NCBI GenBank assembly: GCA_025935735.1
Contig: JAICUS010000284.1
Span: 1-7,493, forward strand
Reading direction: 5' to 3'
From: Solirubrobacteraceae bacterium
GTDB taxonomy: Bacteria > Actinomycetota > Thermoleophilia > Solirubrobacterales > Solirubrobacteraceae
DNA length: 7,493 nt
Shown: one piece after another, positions 1 to 5,917 of the stretch
How the letters are laid out: each line of letters opens with the position of its first letter
Position numbering within the stretch: position 1 is the stretch's first letter
The notes under the pieces: generated by a model
What the model was told of the DNA's origin: nothing
The model's input: the letters and a program-made list of their open reading frames with translations, nothing else
Databases searched by the model: none
Translations under genes and position numbers: made by a program

Positions 1-1
1 C

Positions 2-748
2 CCGGCCGGCGTCGGCAAGACCGAGCTGGCGAAGGCGCTCAGCACGTACCTGGGCCGGACGCTCGTGCGGCTGCAGTGCTACGAGGGCCTGGACGAGGCC
101 AAGGCGCTCTACGAGTGGAACTACCGCAAGCAGCTGCTGCGCATCCAGGCCGAGGCCGAAGGCACCGGCTGGCAGGCGGTGCAGGACGACATCTTCGGCG
201 AGGAGTTCCTGCTCGCCCGGCCGCTGCTGACCGCGATCGCGTCCGACGAGCCCGTCGTGCTGCTGATCGACGAGATCGACAAGACCGACCAGGAGTTCGA
301 GGCGATGCTGCTCGAGCTGCTGAGCGACTTCCAGATCTCGATCCCCGAGCTCGGCCGCATCGAGGCCCGCACCCACCCGGTCGTGCTGCTCACCTCCAAC
401 AACTCGCGCGAGCTGACCGAGGCGCTCAAGCGCCGCTGCCTGTACCTGTGGCTCGACTACCCGACCACCGAGCGCGAGCTGGAGATCGTCCGCCTGCACG
501 CCCCCGAGCTGCCCGAGACCGTCGCCCGGCGGCTCGTCGAGGTGATCGCGATGGTGCGCGAGCTCGACCTCAAGAAGCCGCCGTCGATCGCCGAGTCGAT
601 CGACTGGGCGCGGGCGCTGCTGCTGCTCGGCGCGCAGGACATCGACAACGAGACCTTCAAGGCGACGATGTCGATCATCGTCAAGCACCGCACGGACCTG
701 GACACCGTGGCCGAGCGCGTGGGCGTGCGCCTCGGCGCCGCGGCGTGA
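2..748 (+). CDS. MoxR-family AAA+ ATPase, CoxD-like (5' end missing)
   Basis: The visible 248 residues are the main part of a MoxR-type AAA+ ATPase; the start lies left of the window, which opens inside the Walker A loop (PAGVGKTE, visible residues 1-8). Walker B is LLIDEID with the acidic pair at about 90-91, sensor 1 is the SNN at 132-134, and a candidate arginine finger pair (RR) follows at 144-145. The stretches YEGLDEAKALYEWNY (about 27-41) and KPPSIAESIDWAR (about 192-204) are typical of the MoxR branch that partners CoxE-type VWA proteins. Family knowledge: CoxD/MoxR ATPases are cytoplasmic chaperones that remodel or mature target enzymes using ATP; CoxD acts in metal-cluster maturation of CO dehydrogenase. 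The target here is unknown because no oxidase subunits are visible. The stop overlaps the start of the next gene (GTGA), indicating co-translation. Family assignment is secure; the specific role is not. Confidence 0.93.
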   Translation, partial: PAGVGKTELAKALSTYLGRTLVRLQCYEGLDEAKALYEWNYRKQLLRIQAEAEGTGWQAVQDDIFGEEFLLARPLLTAIASDEPVVLLIDEIDKTDQEFEAMLLELLSDFQISIPELGRIEARTHPVVLLTSNNSRELTEALKRRCLYLWLDYPTTERELEIVRLHAPELPETVARRLVEVIAMVRELDLKKPPSIAESIDWARALLLLGAQDIDNETFKATMSIIVKHRTDLDTVAERVGVRLGAAA

Positions 749-2115
749 GCCTGCCCGGGCACCTGATCGGCTTCGCCGACGCGCTGCGCTCGGAGGGCGT
801 GGCGATCGGGACGAGCGAGCTCAACGACGCGTTCGCCGCGCTGGGCGAGGTGCCGTGGACCGAGCCGGCGCCGTTCCGCGAGGCGCTGGCCGCGACGCTG
901 GCCAAGTCGCAGGAGGACCGGCGGGTGTTCGACCTCGTGTTCGAGCGCTACTTCTTCCGGGCGACCGAGGGCGCGGCGCTCGCCTCCGGCGTCCGCGAGG
1001 GCGAGACGGGCGAGTCCGACGGCATCACCGGCGGCGAGCGGATCGACTACGACGCGCTGCGCGAGCAGATCCTCGACGCCATCCGGCGCGGCGACGAGGC
1101 CGCGCTGCGCGACCTCGCCCGGCTGGCCATCGCGGCGTTCGGCCGCCGCGGCGAGGGCTCGGGCGTCCTGGGCGTCGACGTCCAGCGGATACGAAGAGCC
1201 CTCGGCCTGCGCTCCGACCCCGGTGGGCTGGTGAAGGGCGAGGGCTCGCCGATCTCCTACGAGGGCCTGACCCGCGAGCAGATCCGGCGCTTCGAGGCGC
1301 ACCTGCGGCGCGAGCTCGAGCGCGCGCAGATCGAGCGCACGCAGGCGCTGCCGCCGTCGCGGCCGCTGAACGAGCTCGACCGCGCGCTGCCGTCCGGCCC
1401 GCTGCAGGACCTCGCGGCCGTGCACCGCGTGGTGGCGCAGCTCAAGCGCCGGCTGGCCACCCAGGGCCACACCGCGCGCGGCGCGCGCCGGCACGCCCAC
1501 GTCGACGTCCGGCGCACGATGCGCGCGTCGCTGCAGACCGGCGGCGTCCCCGTGGTCCTCAAGTACCGGCCCAACCGCCCGCGCCGCCCCGAGCTCTACG
1601 TGTTGTGCGACGTCTCCACGAGCGTCACGTCCGCGAGCGTGTTCTTCCTGAGCGTTTTGCACGCGCTGCACGACTCGTTCCGGCGCATGCGCTCGTTCGT
1701 GTTCGTCGAGCGGATCTCCGAGGTGACCGACGTGTTCGCCCGCGAGCGCTCGTTCAAGGCGGTCAGCGACGCGATCTCCAAGGACGCCGGCGTGGCCGAC
1801 GTCTCCGGCTACACCGACTACGGCCGCGTGTGGAGCGAGTTCCTGAAGCTGGTGGAGGACGACCTGCACCCGCGGGCCACGGTGATCGTGCTGGGCGACG
1901 CGCGCACCAACGGCCGCGACCCGCGCGCCGACGTGTTCGCCCACGTGGCCGAGCGCGCCGGCCGCACGTTCTGGCTGAACCCGGAGCCGCGGCTGTATTG
2001 GAACTACGGCGACTCGGTGATCGCCGCCTACGAGGAGTTCTGCGAAGCCTACGAGTGCTGGACGACGCGCCAGCTGGAGGACTTCGTGCGCGCGCTGACG
2101 CGCCCCTACGCCTGA
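745..2115 (+). CDS. VWA domain protein, CoxE-like
   Basis: This 456-residue protein starts at a GTG whose last two bases are shared with the upstream stop codon, so it is probably translationally coupled to the ATPase; no separate Shine-Dalgarno is evident. The N-terminal half is helical and charged (starts MSLPGHLIGFADALR). A CoxE-type VWA domain begins around residue 255 with RRTMRASLQTGGVPVVLKYR. The metal-ion-dependent adhesion site looks complete: DVSTS at 289-293, Thr357 in GYTDYG, and Asp385 in VIVLGDARTN. Family knowledge: MoxR ATPases and VWA proteins encoded side by side work as a unit, with the VWA protein thought to bridge the ATPase to its substrate. No signal peptide or membrane segment is visible, so it is likely cytoplasmic. 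Its 3' end overlaps the convergent cyclase gene by 10 bases. The biological target of the pair is not shown by this window. Confidence 0.92.
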   Translation: MSLPGHLIGFADALRSEGVAIGTSELNDAFAALGEVPWTEPAPFREALAATLAKSQEDRRVFDLVFERYFFRATEGAALASGVREGETGESDGITGGERIDYDALREQILDAIRRGDEAALRDLARLAIAAFGRRGEGSGVLGVDVQRIRRALGLRSDPGGLVKGEGSPISYEGLTREQIRRFEAHLRRELERAQIERTQALPPSRPLNELDRALPSGPLQDLAAVHRVVAQLKRRLATQGHTARGARRHAHVDVRRTMRASLQTGGVPVVLKYRPNRPRRPELYVLCDVSTSVTSASVFFLSVLHALHDSFRRMRSFVFVERISEVTDVFARERSFKAVSDAISKDAGVADVSGYTDYGRVWSEFLKLVEDDLHPRATVIVLGDARTNGRDPRADVFAHVAERAGRTFWLNPEPRLYWNYGDSVIAAYEEFCEAYECWTTRQLEDFVRALTRPYA

Positions 2116-3224
2116 TCCTCGCCGTCGCCGTTGCGCCGCGCGCGGTAGGCGTGCACCGGCTGGGCGATGCCCTTCAGCCGCTTGCGCCCGGCGTCGGAGA
2201 ACTCGAAGCCGTCGCCCGCCTGGTCGCGCACCTCGGCGGTGACGAGCACGGTCGACGGCCGCGCGCGGGTGGTCAGCCGGCTGGCCAGGTTCACCGGGTT
2301 GCCGTACCAGTCGCCCCAGCGGTGCACCGCCTGCCCGCAGGCCACGCCGGCCCGCAGCTCGGGGAAGTCGTCCTGGCGGGCCGCCGTCTCCACCAGCGCG
2401 AGCGTGCACTCGAGCATCGGCGCCGGCTCGGACGCCACCAGCATCACCGCGTCGCCGATGAGCTTGACGATCCGCACCGGCGGCTCGATCACCTCGCCGG
2501 CCAGCCGGCTCAGCCGCCCGGCCACGCCGCCCAGCTCCTCCACCGGCAGGCTCTCCCCCAGCTCGGTGAACCCGACCAGGTCGGCGAACGCGATCACCGC
2601 CTCCTGCGTGCCGTCCAGGCGGCCCGTCCGACGCTGCTCCTGGGTGAGCGCGTCCTCGCGCAGCACCTGCTGGAGGTGCAGGGCGAAGACGTGCTCCAGC
2701 CACGGCCCGGCGAGCGGCATCAGCTGCCCGGCCACCGCGGCGTAGCGGTGGGCGAGCGCGTACTCGTCCATCCCCGGCTCGATGAACGTGTTCGCCACCA
2801 GCGTGCGCGTGGCCTCGGCGTAGCGGGCCATCCCCTGGCCGAGCACCCGGGCGACGTCGAGCGCGTCCTCGTCGGCGAAGCCGGCCTGACGGTGCATCGC
2901 GCCCAGCCGCGCCGCCTCGACGTCCTTGTCGCCGTAGAGCCGGTCGTGCTCGTTGGGCACCGGCAACCCGAGCGCCCGCCAGGTGGCCAGCAGCAGCTCG
3001 AGCGGCACCTCCGCACGCTCGGCCACCTCCCGCGCGGTGTAGCGGACCTCCGAGCTCAGCGCCCGCGACACCGGCGCGAGCACGAGCTTGTCCTCGGCCA
3101 CGATCCGCCGCAGCTCCTCGAGCTCGACGCCGTCGGCGTGCAGCTCGTCGAGCAGGCGGCTGCGCGCGGCGCGCGCCGCCTCGTCCTCCAGTCCGTCGAG
3201 CAGGCCCTCGGCGTCCCAGTCCAC
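2106..3224 (-). CDS. Class III adenylate cyclase, Rv1264-type, with N-terminal regulatory domain
   Basis: The protein (372 residues from the chosen GTG) makes cAMP from ATP. Residues 1 to about 205 match the autoinhibitory adenylate cyclase regulatory domain of mycobacterial Rv1264; about 210-345 form the catalytic domain. All key residues are visible: metal-binding Asp215 (FADLVGFTELGE) and Asp258, adenine-selecting Lys254 (KLIGDA) and Asp305 (GDWYGN), and transition-state Asn312 and Arg316 (NLASR). Each sits exactly seven residues before its Rv1264 counterpart as I recall it (222, 265, 261, 312, 319, 323). It should therefore act as a homodimer, and it has no membrane segment. An in-frame GTG at 3257 gives 383 residues, but that start overlaps the riboswitch and has no Shine-Dalgarno. 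The 3224 start fits the family N-terminus and has a TAACAT -10-like box at 3233-3238, consistent with a leaderless message. Function is confident; the start is moderately so. Confidence 0.93.
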   Translation of the reverse strand: MDWDAEGLLDGLEDEAARAARSRLLDELHADGVELEELRRIVAEDKLVLAPVSRALSSEVRYTAREVAERAEVPLELLLATWRALGLPVPNEHDRLYGDKDVEAARLGAMHRQAGFADEDALDVARVLGQGMARYAEATRTLVANTFIEPGMDEYALAHRYAAVAGQLMPLAGPWLEHVFALHLQQVLREDALTQEQRRTGRLDGTQEAVIAFADLVGFTELGESLPVEELGGVAGRLSRLAGEVIEPPVRIVKLIGDAVMLVASEPAPMLECTLALVETAARQDDFPELRAGVACGQAVHRWGDWYGNPVNLASRLTTRARPSTVLVTAEVRDQAGDGFEFSDAGRKRLKGIAQPVHAYRARRNGDGEDQA

Positions 3225-3232
3225 GGCCCCGG

Positions 3233-3238
3233 ATGTTA
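3233..3238 (-). promoter_or_regulatory. Candidate -10 element for the adenylate cyclase (leaderless)
   Basis: On the minus strand this reads TAACAT, fitting the actinobacterial TANNNT -10 pattern. Eight bases separate it from the GTG at 3224, so transcription would begin at or within a base or two of the start codon, giving a leaderless message. No good -35 lies at the usual distance: TTGACG at 3249-3254 is only 10 bases away. This is a motif-level inference only. Confidence 0.32.
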
Positions 3239-3242
3239 GGCT
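3237..3242 (+). promoter_or_regulatory. Candidate -10 element for the thiamine-precursor transporter operon
   Basis: TAGGCT matches TANNNT and lies about 17 bases before the first G of the aptamer's G-run. A transcript starting near 3248-3250 would enter the riboswitch almost at once. No recognisable -35 is seen at about 3214-3219. It shares the TA at 3237-3238 with the opposing TAACAT box, forming a partly symmetric back-to-back promoter. Motif-level inference only. Confidence 0.27.
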
Positions 3243-3252
3243 GATGGTCGTC

Positions 3253-3344
3253 AACACAGGGGGGCTGGGAGGATCGCCCGGCTGAGATAGCGCCCGTCCC
3301 GCGCTGACCCTTCGAACCTGTGGGGTAATGCCCGCGGAGGGAGC
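3253..3344 (+). promoter_or_regulatory. TPP riboswitch (THI element)
   Basis: The conserved core of the thiamine pyrophosphate aptamer is present in order: the G-run at 3259-3264 (5' strand of P2), GCTGAGA at 3281-3287 (pyrimidine-sensing helix), ACCC at 3307-3310 (3' strand of P2) running into TTCGAACCTG, then TAATGCC at 3326-3332 and GGAGGGA at 3336-3342 (pyrophosphate-sensing arm and closing segment). GC-rich sequence at 3291-3304 can form the optional extra P3a hairpin. The aptamer ends right at the ATG at 3346, with no room for a separate expression platform or terminator. Control is therefore most likely translational: the conserved 3' GGAGGGA is itself the Shine-Dalgarno. A short P1 could pair CGTC (3249-3252) with GATG (3345-3348), covering the start codon; that pairing is tentative. 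Outer boundaries are approximate. Confidence 0.95.
3336..3343 (+). promoter_or_regulatory. Ribosome binding site embedded in the riboswitch
   Basis: GGAGGGAG lies five bases (counted from GGAGG) before the ATG at 3346 and is a strong Shine-Dalgarno. It coincides with the conserved closing segment of the TPP aptamer, so ligand-bound folding should hide it directly. It also decides the start: the upstream in-frame ATG at 3328 lies inside the aptamer core and has no ribosome binding site of its own. Confidence 0.8.
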
Positions 3345-3345
3345 G

Positions 3346-4101
3346 ATGCAGACCGATCTTGAGGCTCCCGCGACGGAGCCTCGTGACGTTCAGCAGGAAG
3401 TGGCGCTCGCGGGCGTGCGCAAGGCGTTCGGGCCCGTGGTGGCGCTGGACGGCGTGGACCTGCGCGTGGCCGCCGGCGAGGTGATCGCCGTGGTCGGGCC
3501 GAGCGGGTGCGGGAAGTCGACGCTGCTCGAGCTCGTGTGCGGATTGCTGGCGGCGGACGCCGGGACGATGAGCGCGCCGCCGGCGGCGCTGATGCCCCAG
3601 CGCGACGCGCTGCTGCCGTGGCTGAGCGCGCTGGACAACGCGGCGCTGGCCCGGCGGGTGGCCGGTGACAGCAAGGCGCGGGCGCGGGCGGCGGCCCACG
3701 CGCACTTCGCGGCGTTCGGCCTGGAGGGCTTCGAGCGCGCGCGGCCGGGCGAGCTGAGCGGCGGGATGCGCCAGCGGGTGGCGTTCCTGCGCACGCTGCT
3801 GGCGGGCCGGCCGGTGCTCTGCCTGGACGAGCCGTTCGCCTCGCTGGACGCGCTCACCCGCGCGCAGGCGCAGGGCTGGCTGGCCGAGGCGCTGGCCCGC
3901 GAGCCGCGCACCGTGCTGCTGGTCACCCACGACGTCGAGGAGGCGGTCCTGCTGGCCGACCGCGTGGTGCTGATGTCGCCGCGGCCCGGGCGGGTGGTGG
4001 GGACGCTCGAGGTCCCGCTGCCGCGCCCGCGCGCGAGAACCGACCTCGCCGTGGTCGAGCTGCGCGAGCGCGCGCTGGCCGCGCTGGGGGTGGCGACGTG
4101 A
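3346..4101 (+). CDS. thiZ: ABC transporter ATPase, thiamine-precursor uptake (ThiZ-like)
   Basis: This 251-residue ATPase powers the importer encoded by the next two genes. Walker A is GPSGCGKST at 51-59, the Q-loop is Gln85 (MPQRDALLPW), the signature is LSGGMRQR at 137-144, Walker B is VLCLDEP with Asp161/Glu162, the D-loop is SLD, and the switch histidine is His195 (VTHDVEEA). Layout and length fit the NitT/TauT/ThiZ-type subfamily (COG1116), with no extra regulatory domain. Residues 1 to about 20 are a short variable leader. ATG 3346 was chosen because it follows a strong ribosome binding site; an in-frame ATG at 3328 would add six residues but lies within the aptamer. It is the first gene of a TPP-riboswitch operon, and its stop overlaps the permease start (GTGA). 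The substrate class is inferred from the riboswitch and the binding protein, not from this subunit. Confidence 0.93.
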   Translation: MQTDLEAPATEPRDVQQEVALAGVRKAFGPVVALDGVDLRVAAGEVIAVVGPSGCGKSTLLELVCGLLAADAGTMSAPPAALMPQRDALLPWLSALDNAALARRVAGDSKARARAAAHAHFAAFGLEGFERARPGELSGGMRQRVAFLRTLLAGRPVLCLDEPFASLDALTRAQAQGWLAEALAREPRTVLLVTHDVEEAVLLADRVVLMSPRPGRVVGTLEVPLPRPRARTDLAVVELRERALAALGVAT

Positions 4102-4895
4102 CCGCGGTCGCGCGCCCCGGCGCCGCCGCGCGCGGCCGGCGCGCCGCCGCCGGGTGGGTCGCGCCGGCGCTGGTCATCGTCGCGCTGATCGCCGTGTGGG
4201 AGCTGATCGTCGACGCGGGTCTGGTCGACCCGCTGCTGCTCCCCGCGCCGCACGCCGTGGCGCGCGCGCTGTGGACCGACCGCGGCGTGCTGGCGCCCGA
4301 CCTGGCGACGACCACCTGGGAGGTGCTGATCGGCCTCGCCGTCTCGCTCGCCCTGGGCGTGGCGGTCGGCGTGCTCATGCACCTGCATGGGAGCGCGGAG
4401 CGGACGCTGCGGCCGCTGGTGATCGGCTCCCAGGCGGTGCCGATCCTGGTGATCGCGCCGCTGATCGTGCTCGTGCTGGGCTTCGGGCTGGCGCCGAAGG
4501 TGCTGATCGTCGCGCTGGTCTGCTTCTTCCCGGTCGCCATCAACGTCTACGACGGGCTGCGCGACACGGACCCGACCGCGGGCAAGCTGCTGCGGTCGCT
4601 GGACGCCACGCGCTGGCAGGCGCTGTGGCTGCTGGAGGCGCCGTCGGCGCTGCCGGCCGCGTTCACCGGCGCGAAGGTCGCCGCCGCGGTCGCGGTCACC
4701 GGCGCGGTGTTCGGCGAGTGGTCGGGCTCGGACTCCGGGCTCGGGCACCTGGTGATCAACGCGAACTTCCAGCTCGCCACCGCGACCCAGTTCGCCGCGA
4801 CCGTGCTGCTGATCCTGGAGGCGATCGCGCTCTATGTCGCGTTCGCCGCGCTGGAGCGCCGCGTGGTGTCCTGGACGCCGAGGGCCGCGCGATGA
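4098..4895 (+). CDS. thiX: ABC transporter permease, thiamine-precursor uptake (ThiX-like)
   Basis: This 265-residue inner-membrane subunit has about six hydrophobic spans: roughly 19-40, 73-96, 108-130, 134-152, 187-208 and 227-251. Between the fourth and fifth lies the cytoplasmic coupling loop of binding-protein-dependent permeases (about 152-187, ending LDATRWQALWLLEAPSALPA), which docks on the ATPase. Length and arrangement match the SsuC/TauC/ThiX permease family (BPD_transp_1). The basic N-terminus (RGRR) fits a cytoplasmic location. The GTG start shares bases with the ATPase stop, and the stop shares bases with the ATG of the binding protein, so all three are coupled. One permease gene implies a homodimeric channel. 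Specificity for a thiamine pyrimidine precursor is inferred from the TPP riboswitch and the NMT1-type binding protein. Taurine, nitrate or sulfonate transport is the alternative for the family, but the riboswitch makes it unlikely. Confidence 0.92.
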   Translation: MTAVARPGAAARGRRAAAGWVAPALVIVALIAVWELIVDAGLVDPLLLPAPHAVARALWTDRGVLAPDLATTTWEVLIGLAVSLALGVAVGVLMHLHGSAERTLRPLVIGSQAVPILVIAPLIVLVLGFGLAPKVLIVALVCFFPVAINVYDGLRDTDPTAGKLLRSLDATRWQALWLLEAPSALPAAFTGAKVAAAVAVTGAVFGEWSGSDSGLGHLVINANFQLATATQFAATVLLILEAIALYVAFAALERRVVSWTPRAAR

Positions 4896-5917
4896 GGCGC
4901 TGGGCGATCCTCACGGCGCTCGCCGCGCTCGTCGTGGCCGGCTGCGGCGAGAAGCCGGAGCCGACCGGGAACGGCGGCGGCCGCGCCGAGCCGTTCACGG
5001 TGATCCTCGACTACCTGCCCAACGCCGACCACGCCGGCATCTACGCCGCCCAGGCCGCCGGGCTCTACAAGCAGGCCGGGCTGGACGTGAAGATCGAGCC
5101 GCCGCCCGACCCGGCGGCGCCGCTGCGGCTGCTCCAGGGCGGCCGGGCCGACGTGGCGATCTCCTATGAGCCCGAGCTGCTGCTGGCCCGCGACGCCGGC
5201 GCCGAGAGCCTCGTGTCGGTGGCGGCGCTCGTCCAGGCCCCGCTGACCTCGCTGATGGCGCTGCCGTCGGCGAACGTCCACTCGCCCAAGGACCTGGCGG
5301 GCAGACGCGTCGGCACGGCCGGCATCGGCTACCAGCACGCCTACCTGCAGACGATCCTCCAGCACGCGGGCGTGGACCCGTCGAGCGTCAAGGAGACCGA
5401 CGTCGGCTTCAACCTCGTGCCCGCGATGGTGTCCAAGAAGGTGGCCGCGACGCTCGGCGCCTACTGGAACTACGAGGGCATCCAGCTCGCCCGCCAGCAC
5501 CGCCACCCGGTGATCATGCGCATGGACCAGCTCGGCGTCCCGACCTACGACGAGCTGGTGGTGGTGGCCAAGCGGGAGAGCCTGGACACCGCGGGCGCCT
5601 CGCGGCTGCGGCGCTTCCTGAACGCCACCGCGGCGGGCTATCGCATGCTCAAGACGGACCCCTCGGCCGGCGTGGACGCGCTCGCGCAGGCCTCGCACGG
5701 CATCGACAAGGGCCTGCAGGCGGCGAGCATCCAGGCGACGCTGCCGGTGTTCTTCCCGAAGGACTCGTCGAAGCCGTGGGGCTACCAGGACGTCATGGAG
5801 TGGGCGGCCTACGAGCGCTGGATGCGGGCCAACCACCTGCTCAAGCGGCCGCCCTCGGAGTCGCCGCCGCTGACGAACGAGTTCCTCGCGGGACAGGGAG
5901 CCGCCGGGGCCCAGTGA
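4892..5917 (+). CDS. thiY: Thiamine pyrimidine precursor-binding lipoprotein, NMT1/THI5-like (ThiY-like)
   Basis: This 341-residue solute-binding protein has a lipoprotein signal: basic MRRW, a hydrophobic stretch, and a lipobox ending VAGC with Cys18 as the predicted lipidated residue. A Gly/Pro-rich tether follows, and the NMT1/THI5-like domain starts near residue 34. Family landmarks are DYLPNADHAGIYAAQAAGLY, the GGRADVAISYEPELLLAR segment, GAYWNYEGIQLAR and the C-terminal LTNEFL. Known ThiY proteins bind N-formyl-4-amino-5-aminomethyl-2-methylpyrimidine, a salvageable thiamine fragment; binding of HMP itself is also possible. The ATG overlaps the permease stop (ATGA) and has a GAGGG ribosome binding site at 4880-4884. 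Control is by the upstream TPP riboswitch through the shared message. The last 77 bases overlap the convergent glycosylase gene. No thiamine salvage enzyme (TenA, YlmB, ThiD) lies next to the transporter within the window. Confidence 0.93.
   Translation: MRRWAILTALAALVVAGCGEKPEPTGNGGGRAEPFTVILDYLPNADHAGIYAAQAAGLYKQAGLDVKIEPPPDPAAPLRLLQGGRADVAISYEPELLLARDAGAESLVSVAALVQAPLTSLMALPSANVHSPKDLAGRRVGTAGIGYQHAYLQTILQHAGVDPSSVKETDVGFNLVPAMVSKKVAATLGAYWNYEGIQLARQHRHPVIMRMDQLGVPTYDELVVVAKRESLDTAGASRLRRFLNATAAGYRMLKTDPSAGVDALAQASHGIDKGLQAASIQATLPVFFPKDSSKPWGYQDVMEWAAYERWMRANHLLKRPPSESPPLTNEFLAGQGAAGAQ

Noticed and set aside
76..744. An in-frame upstream extension of the VWA gene over the ATPase gene.
   Set aside because: The extension overlaps the well-supported ATPase in another frame and translates to Arg/Ala-rich sequence. 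The GTG at 745 is the natural coupled start.
855..3239. A long open frame on the plus strand spanning the VWA and cyclase genes.
   Set aside because: It is out of frame with the VWA gene and antisense to the cyclase, both of which have clear catalytic or metal-site motifs. The translation is low-complexity.
3249..3254. TTGACG on the minus strand as a -35 element for the cyclase.
   Set aside because: It lies only 10 bases from the TAACAT box, too close for a standard 16-19 base spacer, and no -10 occurs at the correct distance.
3328..3345. ATG at 3328 as the start of the transporter ATPase.
   Set aside because: This ATG is part of the conserved TAATGCC core of the TPP aptamer and has no ribosome binding site; ATG 3346 does.
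457..3930. A very long open frame on the minus strand (over 1,100 codons) crossing several genes.
   Set aside because: It runs antisense to the VWA gene and the ATPases and out of frame through the cyclase. Its product is Arg/Gly/Ala/Pro low-complexity text with no domain. Long spurious frames are expected at this GC content.
4832..5836. A minus-strand open frame of about 334 codons opposite the binding-protein gene.
   Set aside because: It is His/Arg/Gly-rich antisense text without a domain; the plus strand carries a clear lipobox and NMT1 motifs.
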